Below are positions 39,801 through 49,092 of a stretch of 64,000 bases of DNA, piece after piece. The DNA comes from Amphiura filiformis. Taxonomy: Eukaryota > Echinodermata > Ophiuroidea > Amphilepidida > Amphiuridae. A model generated the notes under the pieces. The model was not told the origin of the DNA. It did no database searches and saw nothing but the letters and a program-made list of their open reading frames with translations. The translations under genes and the position numbers were made by a program. The stretch's first letter is position 1. The number at the start of each line of letters is the position of its first letter. The DNA lies in the NCBI RefSeq assembly GCF_039555335.1, contig NC_092642.1:58259776-58323775 (forward strand). The letters run 5' to 3'.

Positions 39801-42800
39801 TATTATAAAATAATCGAAACTTGTTTACTTCTTTAGTTGTGCGATCACATTTGCGTATTACACTGCCTACAACTCGCTACATGCTCGCTAGACGTGTCGT
39901 AGACTACACCAAGGAACCAATGAGATTGAGCGCTTAATAAGCTAAACCACACCCCGCATAATAGCCTTTTCAAGATATGGCGGACACAATAGGATGGCGC
40001 TTCACGAAGTGGGTAAAGTCGTTTGAATTTGCCGGGTTTTTACCCAGATTGAAGACTGTCCTCCTTTTGTGTACGCCATACTTCGAAAAGAAAGGCTAAT
40101 TGACTAAGAATGTGTTCTAGATGTTAGACTTACAAGATACGCCAGTTTTAATAGCTATCAATTCCACCACATTGCTGGATCCGATTTCATTTTCGCACGT
40201 CAACCTGACATCATAATCGGTATACGCTGATAAATCACCAATCAGATATCTCGTCTGTATATCAATTGGGATATCGTTAGCTGCGATTATCCAATCCTGT
40301 GGCTCACTCGAGAGTTTATATTGTACGGTACATGTGGTACTTGCAGAGTTGCCGCTGTTGGATAAGATTATCCATTCTGCGAACAGCGTGGACGAACTAG
40401 TGGATTTGACACTCTCGATCACGCTCGGAGGAACAGGAACTGAAATGGTAAATTCAGAAAAAATTTGAAATATACTTCTGATACTTTCACAATAATAATT
40501 GATCCAGGCGCCACCGTGACACAGAAAGAACTGCATGGGTGTGTTCAAGCATTTGCTTTTGAGAAATACGAATTAAAAATGTTAATTTTCTGTGTCTGTT
40601 TGCTAGTTTGTTTGTTTGTTTTTTGGATGTCTTTTCTACATTGAATCTATAAACTTACCAATGACATTGATAACCGTTTCATTATACCGCGTAACCAATC
40701 CTTCTCCCGGAATTGTTGTTCCAACAGTACACCGGTATGTCCCGCTGTATTGTTCCATTGATATCCCAGTCAAGCTGACTCGGTACTTGCCTACATCCAT
40801 TGAATCATCTACGTGTAGATTGCCGTAAGTAGTTACAAGACTGGGAAGGGTGAATTGGACGCGGTAGTTGCTGACATCCTGAACTGGTATATTGGTCCGG
40901 CATACTAGGGTCAGCGTGTGACCTTCGTAGACATTTTTATTAAGAGAACTCACAGATACAGTAAAATCACCTGAAGTAGATTGCAACATACAAAAACAAC
41001 GTTTAGGCACTACGATATGCTAAGTTGCGGCTTATATTAAAAGATATACGGTACTTTTCCATTGACATTTATTAAATCTATATTGTAAATATTCCTCAAG
41101 AAGCGGTCATATTTTTGTTTCCAAATTCTGATTTTGAAACAAATGCATTATGTATTGTGTATCTCACTCTGAAAGGCAAGGCCTTATAAAGTGCTGTATT
41201 TTTGGACGAAATCTGATCCTTTCAAAAAAAAATCGGAAATGGCTAAATCAGCTTTACCCCTCACGCATCAAACTTGTAGCGACTTAAAACGATTCGATTC
41301 GACTTTTGCAACTGTCGTTCCAGTCGTTTTCAGGAAGCAAACCTGGAATTCCAGATACTAATTTTCTTTTACTGAAAAAATTAATGTAGGCCTACTCCTC
41401 TATAATAAAGGATGTGCCCCTTTTTTCTGGAACAGCCCTTACGTTTATCACACGCTGCTCCATCAAATGCGGGTTGGCAGGAACAGGTCCCATCGTCACT
41501 GTCACACACTGTATCTGATGGGGCGCTGACACAAGTGCATGCTTCACTACATCCAATGCCGTAGAGACCATCAGGACAAACTGCAGCGGACAAGAGACAT
41601 GAAAGGAAGATTAATTTGAGCACCTGTTAGATCAAATCGGACCGGGATTCAAGACCAACCATTTCAAGTTAATTTCAACAATAACTTACGTATGGGCTGA
41701 TGGAACCTGCAAATTAAAAGGACATTTTCTGATGACATATACATAATAAAAAATAGCAGGACTCAAATGCTAAAATCAAGATGTGAAAGAACGCGGAAGC
41801 TTTCATTTTCCAGATATAGCCTATGATTTTGTATGGCAAATATGTTGCGCACAAAAAGTAAAGTACCGGGTATAGTAAGTAAGTTTACACTTATGGGATG
41901 TAAAGCATGCGCGTATATTTTTTTTGGGGGGGGGGGGTAAAAGCAAGGGGCGGCCAAATTGAAGGGGCGGCGGAAGAAGAAGGGGCAGCAAAAAAGGGAC
42001 GGAAAAAAAAACGAAGGGGCGGCAAAAAGAATTAGTAAATAAAAAGGGCGGACAAATTTGATAAAGCATAACATTTTTGAAAAATGGTACTATACATCAA
42101 AATGTGCTGCTTTTAGGGCGCTAGCGCCTGAAACCTTTTTTTTTTTTTTTTTTTTGCTCTTCACTTTTTCAAACGGTCAACCTTCGGACAATTTTCTTCA
42201 GCCCCCCGGGGTTGGGGCGGCCACGGTACGCCACTGGATAGGCTGATACCATGTCATGGTTCACTGTCAACAAAAACAGTAAGTCCAGTTGCAAAGATTT
42301 ATAACCTAATCTAACTTTATTCAACTACCTGGATGATTGAGAATATTCATAGATATATTTCATGGTTCAGCAAAAATATTTACCCAATTGTTGTTTAAAT
42401 TGTGTAAAATTGAATCTTGTCAACCAGAAAAACTCACTTTGGTTAGATGGAATCACCGACGTTGCGGCCAAAATCGATTGACCTCGGATGACCCTAGATC
42501 ATCCACCCAGCTGAAGGCCAAAGGTTTTGGCCGCAACGTCGGTGATTCCAAAGTGAGTTTTTCTGGTTGACAAGATTCAATTTTACACAATTTGAACATT
42601 TCCCAGATGAATGAAAGTATACATAGGGCAATTGTTGTTTAACTTTACAATTGCGGCCACTTTTACAAGCGTATAGATACTTTTTGTGTGCAGTATATAC
42701 TCACATAAATGGATGAAGATAGTGTGGTGCATGGTGCATGATCAGATGATATTGCTATGAACGTGAAACTCTTCCAATAATGACACGAAAATGATTCCCT

Positions 42801-43773
42801 TTTGAATCATTGAACGTGCAATGTTAATAATCTGACATGCATGTTGATTGTTGATCAGAATGGTATTAATTTTTAAAATGTGATAATTGAAAAGTTGAAA
42901 CTTACCAGTTTGTGTGACGCAACCTTGAAAGGATGAAAGAAAGAAAGGAGCAATAAAAGTAAATTATAGGCCTAATAATACAATAAACTGTACATTCAAT
43001 ACTCTCGGATTTTCATATACACCCAAGTTTAATATAACTATAGCAATGCGCACATTCATTCGAACCTTGGATATATATTTCACTATTTTTATCCATTTTG
43101 TACGATCTTTTTAAATAGACTGATTTCATTCAATGTTTGTTGTCTTTTAACATGTTTAGAGTGACTAAGAAAACAATATTTGCCATGATAAAATCATTGA
43201 CATGCACATGTATTTAATTTTACAGAAGAATGGGAAAGAGAATCATTATATACCTGTATCATGATAAAACGGTAAAAACAGTAAAAACTATTTTGTATTG
43301 TTGTGTATTCATTCTTTTGATTTCACGAAGGAACTCTTGATAAACTTTATGCTTTCATTGATTTACATGTACAGCGCTCTTCCGTAGTAAAAGTGGCACA
43401 ATTGTGATTTTAACCTTTCGTTGTTAACTAAACATATCTCGTGATTAAAGCAAGCACATTGATCAGAATAACCGGTATTTGAGAGCTAAGACTATGCCCT
43501 TAACATTGTTATAAGCATCATGTCACAACGGTATTTTCTAATTGCCAAAGAGTGCGCTTTTCATTTGCACAATTTGCACAAAGACAGGCTGTATATTACT
43601 ATTAAATATTATTTCATCGTGCATTTTTGGTTTAAATATTGTATATACTAGGGTTTTAAGCTTATTTCTGATGTATTTTGATGTATTTTGAATTTTGAAA
43701 TACTTATGCACGTCCTACCTTTCATTAGGAAAGTGGTGAAGGCAAAGATGACAGCGCCATTAAGTAGCTTCAT
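21816..43773 (-). CDS. RPTP-like EGF/Ig/FN3 receptor lacking a catalytic domain
   Basis: Eighteen minus-strand exons with GT-AG borders join in phase into 2,496 coding bases (831 residues plus TGA): 43773-43719, 42923-42906, 41580-41443, 40970-40659, 40439-40134, 39038-38889, 38071-37919, 36682-36579, 28650-28428, 28010-27884, 27629-27480, 26630-26423, 26100-26052, 25365-25223, 24037-23936, 23151-23023, 22551-22474, 21866-21816. Order: signal peptide (1-18), EGF-like (25-70), Ig (71-174), FN3 (175-276, 277-377, 378-486), membrane-proximal FN3-like region (487-664) with RRRRR at 609-613, TM helix (about 673-696) and a 135-residue acidic cytoplasmic tail. Ectodomain introns are mainly phase 1; tail introns are all phase 0. 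The membrane-proximal part (GPITCYEVVVIPLDK, ENGPLRSGVLYSAFVRVYA) resembles receptor tyrosine phosphatases, and the EGF-Ig-FN3 order recalls Tie receptors. No phosphatase or kinase exon was found. The tail has YVNT and YVNI, matching the Grb2 SH2 consensus pYxN. Signalling by docking is inferred; extra or alternative exons cannot be excluded. Confidence 0.8.
22474..22551 (-). CDS. Receptor exon 17: tail with YVNI
   Basis: A 26-codon phase 0-0 exon, ESDQDGGGSYVNIPRITDD, with a second pYxN-type motif (22524-22513). Donor is GTAATT. If unspliced, the frame continues 15 codons to a TAA at 22428-22426, giving an alternative C-terminus. Confidence 0.7.
23023..23151 (-). CDS. Receptor exon 16: acidic, tyrosine-containing tail
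   Basis: A 43-codon phase 0-0 exon: VTTYDVENQPIEDTDVDH, TQVYYSDNNVDDLPAYMADE. Four tyrosines sit in acidic surroundings. Acceptor TTATTGCAG, donor GTAAGC. Confidence 0.75.
23936..24037 (-). CDS. Receptor exon 15: tail with YVNT
   Basis: A 34-codon phase 0-0 exon, acidic EEEAEAEFDAIYVNTQV. Tyr in YVNT (24004-23993) fits the pYxN Grb2-type SH2 site. Acceptor TTTTATAG, donor GTAAG. Confidence 0.75.
24063..24243. mobile_element. MITE fragment with GGCGTAGCCAGG termini
   Basis: GGCGTAGCCAGG at the left and CCTGGCTACGGCCCTG at the right, with a G/C-run interior that includes GTCCCCATTT repeats. Same family as the element at 867-1093. It lies next to receptor exon 15, within the intron. No clean target duplication was seen. 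Confidence 0.6.
25223..25365 (-). CDS. Receptor exon 14: transmembrane helix
   Basis: RGPVLQGTIAATIAVVLL, then MGTMGALILVCFNLGNR: one hydrophobic segment of about 24 residues, followed by a mildly basic juxtamembrane stretch ending IITGK. Phase 1 to 0. Confidence 0.85.
26052..26100 (-). CDS. Receptor exon 13: stalk
   Basis: A 49-nt exon, VEYASSSYMEPVRTKD, joining the last FN3 strand to the membrane segment. Phase 0 to 1; TTCTTAG acceptor and GTAAG donor. Confidence 0.75.
26423..26630 (-). CDS. Receptor exon 12: polybasic site and end of FN3
   Basis: Contains NGTRRRRRETEVARKRN (arginine run at 26528-26542), a likely furin-type cleavage site of the kind used to split receptor phosphatases into two chains, then ENGPLRSGVLYSAFVRVYA, the conserved final FN3 strands. 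Phase 2 to 0. Confidence 0.8.
26818..27180. repeat. GGGGCACTCCC-type repeat with internal duplication
   Basis: Starts CCAGGGGCACTCCCAAAAAA and includes two tandem copies of AAAGACCCCTAGTTTCGAAA plus TGGTGTCCACACATTCCTCAC (27060-27145). Similar ends occur at 11935-12056 and 51285-52650. It lies in a receptor intron. Confidence 0.5.
27480..27629 (-). CDS. Receptor exon 11: membrane-proximal FN3, middle
   Basis: CYEVVVIPLDKLQDLSG and PPENITDYATSGAQPGHPYV. The CYEVVVIP strand and long acidic loop are typical of receptor phosphatase ectodomains. Enters and leaves in phase 2; donor GTAAAT. Confidence 0.8.
27884..28010 (-). CDS. Receptor exon 10: start of membrane-proximal FN3
   Basis: APEEDVITAPEKAAQSSQSA, then TTIPMTLNKVSSRSGPIT. 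The TIPM-L-x4-SxxxGPI pattern resembles the start of the membrane-proximal FN3 of receptor tyrosine phosphatases. Ends in phase 2. Confidence 0.8.
28428..28650 (-). CDS. Receptor exon 9: FN3 domain 3, second half
   Basis: Starts VYYTVRGLTETDD, continuing the Y-V-Y strand of exon 8 in phase 0. Later residues SYSRYDFKLTATTDNGEGE are the F-G strand region, and a CICDSVYC cluster is unusual for FN3. The donor is GTTTGT, weaker than the others. Confidence 0.8.
28950..31495. repeat. 2.5 kb interspersed element with internal repeats
   Basis: The segment between ACACAGCCGTGCCGCGGCTG (28966) and AACACGGCTGTGTTCGTGGT (31447) contains at least eight degenerate copies of GGTCATTAAGGGGTCACTTC, together with TTGCACACATGCATTG and AAAAACATAGCAC blocks. 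It occupies the receptor intron between exons 8 and 9. No open frame or transposase was seen. Confidence 0.7.
31557..31622 (-). repeat. tRNA-like sequence, probable SINE head
   Basis: On the minus strand: TAGCAAAGTCGTGTAGGCG (A-box-like), then GGATCCATATATTGTGGG and GGTTCGAACCCC (B-box). The overall length and box spacing are tRNA-like, but acceptor-stem pairing is poor. The central GGATCC is shared with 9690-9756, so both probably belong to one SINE family. Confidence 0.5.
31712..31790. repeat. Degenerate interstitial telomeric repeats
   Basis: A run of CCCTAA-type hexamers with variants (CCCCTAACCCTAACC, CCCTAACC, CCCTAACCCTGAC). These are the complement of the metazoan telomere repeat TTAGGG. 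The run starts about 90 bp from the tRNA-like unit. Confidence 0.8.
33532..33692. mobile_element. TTAA fold-back family, copy B, truncated
   Basis: TTAAGGGCTGGGGTATGAAC and about 140 further bases match the left arm of copies C and D. Homology ends near AAATCATTAAAAATAATAAT, so only the left arm remains. Confidence 0.75.
33700..35370. repeat. 655-bp tandem duplication, about 2.4 copies
   Basis: The anchor TAGTTCTTTATTTTTGTTTC recurs at 33787, 34442 and 35099 (spacing 655 and 657). The copies are nearly identical. Each unit itself contains two related halves (TCATCCGAAAAGTAGGCCT occurs twice per unit). It lies in the receptor intron; the frame 34205-34444 is part of the repeat. Confidence 0.85.
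36579..36682 (-). CDS. Receptor exon 8: FN3 domain 3, first half
   Basis: PSSPTAVSAED and CIIQWEEPLSPNGILSHYT, an FN3 first half with core Trp and P-NG-I-Y motif. Enters in phase 1 and leaves in phase 0; donor GTATGT. Confidence 0.85.
36880..37250 (+). repeat. Tandem array of histone-3'-end-like stem-loop units
   Basis: Four units about 90 bp apart share AGCAGATGGGCGAGACCTGC, TTGTTTTCTGTTGACAAGGG and AAGCCTTCAGTGAAC, then the hairpin GGCTCTTTTCAGAGCC followed by A-rich sequence. The hairpins are at 36960-36975, 37049-37064 (left stem decayed), 37144-37159 and 37232-37247. The 16-nt sequence equals the metazoan replication-dependent histone mRNA 3' stem-loop (6-bp stem, UUUC loop), and unit 2 keeps the ACCA tail. 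No histone coding sequence was found nearby. The array is antisense within a receptor intron. Confidence 0.8.
37640..37700. repeat. Poly-T/poly-G low-complexity tract
   Basis: A T-run immediately followed by GGGGTGGGGGGGTG. No function inferred. Confidence 0.7.
37919..38071 (-). CDS. Receptor exon 7: FN3 domain 2, second half
   Basis: ITIDSLVPDTTYDVEIYAVN is the FN3 E-F strand motif (L-P-T-Y-V-Y-A-N). The exon ends FSFTTLPY. Phase 1-1. Its intron to exon 6 carries fold-back copy C. Confidence 0.85.
38134..38800. mobile_element. TTAA-flanked long fold-back element, copy C
   Basis: A complete 667-bp copy from TTAAGGGCTGGGGTATGAAC to GCTCATTTTAGATCCCTTAA. It is palindromic over almost its full length, with the centre near 38440-38480. 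It lies in the intron between the two halves of receptor FN3 domain 2, so the primary transcript could form a hairpin of roughly 300 bp. Confidence 0.85.
38889..39038 (-). CDS. Receptor exon 6: FN3 domain 2, first half
   Basis: PESPFGVSTDS and AEIKWYEPFVRNGPISFYRV give the FN3 A-C strands with the core Trp and NGPI-Y motif. Phase 1-1; acceptor TTATCTAG and donor GTAAGT. Confidence 0.8.
40134..40439 (-). CDS. Receptor exon 5: FN3 domain 1
   Basis: A phase 1-1 exon of 102 codons with PPSVIESVKS at the start, the core Trp in LFAEWIIL, and L..Y..Y..R in DLSAYTDYDVRLTCENEIGS, which is the FN3 pattern. Donor GTAAGT. Confidence 0.85.
40659..40970 (-). CDS. Receptor exon 4: Ig domain
   Basis: A single phase 1-1 exon of 104 codons. 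It shows the B-strand cysteine in LTLVCRTNIP and the F-strand YSGTYRCTVG. The usual C-strand Trp is replaced (YRVQFTLP). Borders are CTTCAG and GTAAGT. Confidence 0.85.
41443..41580 (-). CDS. Receptor exon 3: EGF-like module
   Basis: One phase 1-1 exon encodes VCPDGLYGIGCSEACTC, then CDSDDGTCSCQPAFDGAAC. This is the C-x-D-G-x-Y-G-x-x-C pattern of EGF-like repeats in Tie/MEGF-type receptors. Acceptor TCCGCTGCAG, donor GTAAGG. Confidence 0.85.
42392..42604. mobile_element. Intronic hairpin element with 80-bp arms
   Basis: The left arm contains CTTGTCAACCAGAAAAACTC and ATCACCGACGTTGCGGCCAA. The right arm is the close inverse, with about 50 bp between. It lies in the receptor intron between exons 2 and 3. 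No coding potential beyond the inverted repeat. Confidence 0.8.
42906..42923 (-). CDS. Receptor exon 2: 18-nt microexon
   Basis: The exon GTTGCGTCACACAAACTG is preceded by an excellent polypyrimidine tract and CAAG acceptor and followed by GTAAG. It is phase 1 to phase 1, adding CVTQT between the signal peptide and the EGF module. Exon 1 could splice directly to exon 3 without changing frame. Confidence 0.6.
43719..43773 (-). CDS. Receptor exon 1: start codon and signal peptide
   Basis: MKLLNGAVIFAFTTFLMK followed by a split Gly codon and donor GTAGGA. It is a typical hydrophobic signal peptide. A possible acceptor (TTTTTTCAACAG) ends just upstream at 43784, so a 5' UTR exon may precede it. 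An in-frame ATG further upstream would give a longer, less signal-like N-terminus. Confidence 0.7.
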
Positions 43774-44393
43774 GTTTACAAACCTGTTGAAAAAATCCAT
43801 ACAAAGAATGAACATGGTCATGGTTCTTTTGAAAATGTTTGTGTGCAAGAAATTTGACAAAAATGCATTTTCACTCTTAGGAAAATAAAAGTGCTACAAA
43901 TTAGACTTCGGCCGTCATCCAGCATGTCCAGGAGGCACCTTCAAAGGTTCTTCAAGAACCAAAAGTTCCGACTCCAAAGGGTTCTTTAAAATCCCTGTTA
44001 GTTCTTACAGCCCCAGAGGGGGCTCTGCGTGCTCGGCATAATTCTAGGCTTCAGCACAAAAAGTTCAAAGTTTTGAAATATTTTCTTAAAATACCAAGGC
44101 CTATCTTAAGAACCCCTGAACCAATAGGCTTGAACTTTGAAATAATTTTAATGTATATTTCAAACTGATTCCAAATATGGTCATGAAAATTTACACTTTT
44201 GGAATTAAGTGAATTTTTAAAAAGTATTTGAAACTTGCCGATGTCGTCTGCAGTCAACAGCACGCACGACACGAATACACGAGTAGGCCTAATTCCTTTA
44301 CACTTTGGGAATATTCATGTATTGTTCGCATCTTCTCGATATGAACTTGTGAAACCATAGACCCAAGAAAACCACTTTAAATTTATTATCATC
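43774..44393. other. 5' flank of receptor gene, no promoter identified
   Basis: Probably contains the 5' UTR and promoter of the minus-strand receptor. I could not identify a TATA box or transcription start with confidence. Confidence 0.3.
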
Positions 44394-45061
44394 TTAAGGG
44401 CTGGGGTATGAACGTTTGGACAGTATTTATTGTGGGACATTAGAGCACATCAGACATATCGAATTGCATTCTGAATATGAAGAATGTCATTCTGATATCA
44501 AATCATTTTGATTTATTGAAATTCGCAATTTAATTCACATTTTATGGCAAATCATTAAAATTGATATTTTTGATATTTAACAGTACTTGAAGTAAACTTT
44601 ATAAATCTGATGATTTATACTTAAAGTGTATGTAGGTGGGATGAAAAGCCGACGATCAATTGAAAATTTTGACCTTTCGTATTGAAGATATGGATTTTTT
44701 TCCCAAAACACCAACAAAAATTAGGTCTTTTTGGGAAAAAATCCATATCTTCAATATGAAAGGTCAAAATTTTCAATTGACCGTCGGCTTTTTCCTCCTG
44801 CTACATACACTTTAAGAATATGTCATTAGATTTATATAATTTACTTCGAGGACTGTTATATATCAAAAATTTGAAAAATATCAAATTTTTATAATTTGTC
44901 ATAAAATTTGTATTATATTGTGATTTTCAAAAAACGAAAATTATTTGATATCAGAAAAACATGCTTCGTATTCAGAATGCAATTCGATAGGTCTGAGGTG
45001 CTCTCATGTCCCACAAAAAATACTGTCGAAACGCAATAAACGCTCATTTTAGATCCCTTAA
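44394..45061. mobile_element. TTAA-flanked long fold-back element, copy D
   Basis: A complete 668-bp copy in the same orientation as copy C, with the same TTAAGGGCTGGGG and AGATCCCTTAA ends and only scattered differences. The similarity of C and D suggests fairly recent spread. Confidence 0.85.
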
Positions 45062-45480
45062 AGCCTGGTTTTCATTTATACTCAAAATGATTTTTTTGTA
45101 TGTGATTGTACTATGCCTTTCATGCAATTTTAGCCACCTTCTATTATGCTGAGTCAATAAAGGCACGTTTATTTAAGCCTTTAAGTTTTATTGTTTATTG
45201 AACCAATGTTAGTATTTGTTCTGTAATAGCAATAGATTTACGAATATTATGCTTGGGCTGCATGGCAATATAAATGTTAATTGGACATGATGTAGGGGGA
45301 ATGACAGGGGTAGTAGATTCTGCATGAATAATAATAATTATAGTGGCCTAAAAGTGACATATTTAGCGTGATAAAATGAAATGTTACTGTATTTTTTTTA
45401 ATGGACCCATTTAGCAGAGAATATTACATTATAAGTATAATCAAACTTTTTTAAATACGGTTAGAATATTTGAAAGTGAC

Positions 45481-45656
45481 AGGGGCGGATCCAGGAATTT
45501 TCAATAGAGGGGGCGCCGAGCCACCACCGCCGCTGCTGCGGCTCGGCGCCCACACAAAGTCAGGCGCCGCTCTGCAAAAATACACAGAGTCAGGCGCCGA
45601 TCTGCAAAAAATAGAGGGGGCGCGCGCCGGGTGCGCCCCCTCTAAATCCGCCACTG
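45481..45656. mobile_element. GC-rich MITE remnant
   Basis: CAGGGGCGGATCCAGGAATT at the left and ATCCGCCACTG at the right, with an interior of GGCGCCGAGCC and internal repeats AGTCAGGCGCCG(A/C)TCTGCA. No clean target duplication. Resembles the CAG-type hAT MITEs in this window. Confidence 0.6.
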
Positions 45657-45661
45657 AGTGA

Positions 45662-48400
45662 TTGTATATATGCCTACGTATACATACATAGTTTGTGTTT
45701 ATTAGGCCTACTGTTTTTAAACAACTTTAAACTTTTAAAAATATTACATGAAAGATAGCCACGACATATATGGCACGATTTAGGGCGAGGTTGAAAAGGC
45801 GAGGAAATCGTTATGTCTATTTAATGTGAAAGAAAAACATATAATTCAACAGCATACCACCTTTACGCAATGACCCCTTTTATTATTATTATTTTGAGAT
45901 TGCAAAAATGCAATTGCTAATCATGAAATTCGATTTAATACGGAATGCAAGCTTGATATTATGCGCAAAAATATCAAAAGTGTCCCAACTCGTTTTCTGG
46001 ACGATAGTTTATATATTTATATTGAGCATAGCGTTTGAGCCGCGGCCTAGTATACATGTAAAAGAAACGGTAAAGTTTATCTGTCAGCCTGATACTGATT
46101 TCCCTGCATCATTTGTGCATATATAACTTTGTTGTCATCACTTTTATTTATTTTTTCTAAAAAGCGAAATGGCAATTATAAATTTTTATTGTTGCAGTCT
46201 GGACACTCACTTTTATACATTCGGTCCTCGTACTTTTTTTTTTTTTTTTTATGATTAGGCCTATACAAATTCATAAAACATAGGACTAATATGTCACAAT
46301 CTCAACATAAACTAGACTCGCTGAGTCTCATGGACGCCGTTCCTATGTCCATCAGACTCGTATTTCCCATTTTGGATGTCAATAGGAAATACACACTTAA
46401 CGATTTGCGCCGGTTAGAAACTTGAAAAAAAATCTTTAAAATTTCATCAATGTATATAAAAGTGGTACCAACCGTATTGTGCTTGCTAATTTAAGACTCG
46501 GTTGAAACAAAATTAAGGATCGAAAGCATTTTAGTGTCCAAAAAGCAAAATTATCGTCAAAGTTCTGCCGAAATCGGCACCCTTGCGAAGGGTTCAGAAT
46601 TCGAATCGGGAACGAAAATATCCGATCTTTGCGATCAAAAACACAAAATTACAACTTTAAACATACTATTGGCAAAAGACATTATTACCAAACAATACAG
46701 AATAGAAAATTTGACATCATTTTCTCAAAATATTGCAAAAATTCGCTCACTAGACATCGAAAAAGTACGCAATCCAATTCCCGTTCAAACGCGTGGGAAA
46801 CTGAAAGTGCGATAATCGTGACTAACATAAACCGGGATTTAAACGTCCTGCCTACTTACTTCATGTGAAGCCGAGACCAGGCTAAGCAGTGACTCCGGAC
46901 TGATGTGAGGACTCGGAAGTTCAAAACAACCAGTTGCTGAAAAGTTGCACGGATGTCCACCAACAATGTATCGCAGAAGCTTGTAAAGTCGTGACCAAAA
47001 ACGACAATATTATAGTACTATTCTATCAATTTAAAAAGATTCACATTCTACATAAACCACCGGATATGTAAGTGTAGCTAGTATTACGGTCTTCAATGGT
47101 CGAATAGTCACAATCATGGACGGTCACATTCTTTTATCATGTATAATATTATTGTATACTTAGTTATGCTCCATTGCGCATTTTAAAAAGCTCCCTGCTT
47201 GACCTATAATTATTATGATGACCATGGATATCCTTGGGTCGGGATAATGTGACGTAGTTTAGATGACGTAATGTTTCCAGAAGGTGTTCTCCAAAACAAA
47301 AACCATGAGAATCCGCACAACTTTTTCCAGGGCTTGATTCCAGAGGAGCGTAAGTTGAAGACCCATTCAGTGATCCCAGCGCAAGTGCAAAAAAAAAAAA
47401 AAAAAAAAAAAAATTGTTTATAAGTTGCTTTAATAAGTGAAGGATAAGTCATTCAAATTTATCATTTGGTATTTTTGAAATGAAAAATTTGGCAAAAAAC
47501 AAAGAAAACAGCAGTATTGATGAAGTTGAATTAGCCCCATTCAAATACATGTAGCTATTAAATTTATTTATATATACTGTCAGTATATAAATTACAGAAT
47601 CATTTAAAACGTCTTATTTGTCTGTATTTTGTCTTGAATACACGGCTTTCGCCTGAACCACTATACCGGGTAGTCTAGCAGGCTATGTTTAGCATATCTA
47701 TGACAATGACGGGTACTCAACTTGAATCCGAATTTTGATAATTTTTACGATCGTTCGGATCAGCAAATCACTGATGGGCCTTTAAGGGGACTCGATCTTT
47801 TGTGCGTAATTATAGAGGGCCAGGGATTCACTCTATCATTTAAAAATTATTTGAAGAAGTTAAAGAGCCCTAAGAATAAAAAACTGTAGTGTAATTCACG
47901 CCAGACACAATTTCTTTATATGACAAAATTAATTTTTGTAATCGATCAAAAAACAAACGTTTTATATCAATTTTAAATTTAGCCTGAATCGGTAAATATG
48001 GTACGTACCTCTCGCCCTTTTTTAGGTCAAGGCTGTTTTTACCATTATGCAGCGAACCATTGTTGAAGCTATTTATCATACATGTACAAAACATTCTAGA
48101 GAAAGAATGAGGCCATATACTGTTTAAATATCTTTTGTTGATTTCGAATGATAATGTCAAGTCGTAAATTTTAAGGTCACATTCCTAAAACCAAAACAAA
48201 ACATTGCGACGCAGATATTTCCCGACTTACGCAATTTCATCATCACATCAGTGTCTTTATTATTTGTTTGAAACCTTTCCCAAACGTTCGTGCTCTTTAT
48301 GCATAAAACGGCTAATCTATCTTTACAAAACGCGTCTTTTTTTAGTAAACAAAAGGCTAAAGATGGCATTATGAGATTTATCATTTATCATTACACTCCT
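45662..48400. other. Intergenic, no gene supported
   Basis: Contains T-runs and A-runs (46236-46250, 47391-47412). A 93-codon plus-strand frame at 46534-46815 (MSKKQNYRQSSAEIGTLAKG) has no recognised domain. The poly-A at 47391-47412 could be a retroelement tail, but no body was identified. Confidence 0.4.
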
Positions 48401-48404
48401 CCAC

Positions 48405-48490
48405 TCAACTGCCACCGTGGACGAGCGCAAAGCGCCTACGCGCAATCAAAGGAACTTCGGAATCGCTGGTTCGAATCCCAACGAAGCCTG
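48405..48490 (+). repeat. Possible tRNA-derived SINE fragment
   Basis: GTGGACGAGCGCAAAGCGC sits upstream of a good B box, GGTTCGAATCCC (48469-48480). Spacing is roughly tRNA-like, but stems do not pair convincingly. Confidence 0.3.
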
Positions 48491-49092
48491 TGGAACCTTT
48501 TTTTCCTTCAAAATTCATGATTGCATTCCGAAATGAGTCACTTGTCGGTAAATCATGTATCGTATCCTTAATAACAGAAAAAGCCATGCAGAAAAGAATG
48601 AGCCAACCCAAGCGCAGCCTAACAATCCACATGCACAAGACTATGAACCAATGAAACTTGGCGTAGCTCGTGAGTCTATGGGGGCAGGGCTGGGGTATGA
48701 TGGGGGCAGCCCCTTTTGCCAATTTGAACAACTTCACCAAAAATATTTGAAATTTGGGCGAAAATCTGGCCTTTTTATGATTTTTTGAAAATTAATAATT
48801 TTTTGACCATTTTTGGTGCAAATTTCTCAAAGAATAAAAATAAAATATCGTTTCCTAGATACTTTTATCTAGTTTTTAAAAATTAATAAAAAAAAAAAAA
48901 TTGGCCCAAGAATTTTTTGTTTATACGTTTAACTAAAAAGGAGTGGGCCAAAAACCCGTTTGAGGGGATGTTGGGCCAAAAATGAGCCGTTTGGCCCAAA
49001 TTTTACCTCACAGATGAATTTATCAAGTCTTTGCCATTCTAAATAATGTATACTTTTACTATATACTTTAGACCAACAATTTAACAGTTATG

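Noticed and set aside
41690-41706. 17-nt candidate exon between receptor exons 2 and 3 (GTTCCATCAGCCCATAC)
   Set aside because: It has CAG and GTAAG borders, but 17 nt would shift the EGF exon out of frame, whereas skipping it keeps phase 1.
46534-46815. 93-codon plus-strand frame as a gene
   Set aside because: No recognised domain, and a second long frame overlaps it (46629-46868). Left as unassigned intergenic sequence.
48669-49020. Paralogue of the TTAA fold-back family at GGGGCAGGGCTGGGGTATGA
   Set aside because: Only about 13 bases match the terminus; the rest differs.
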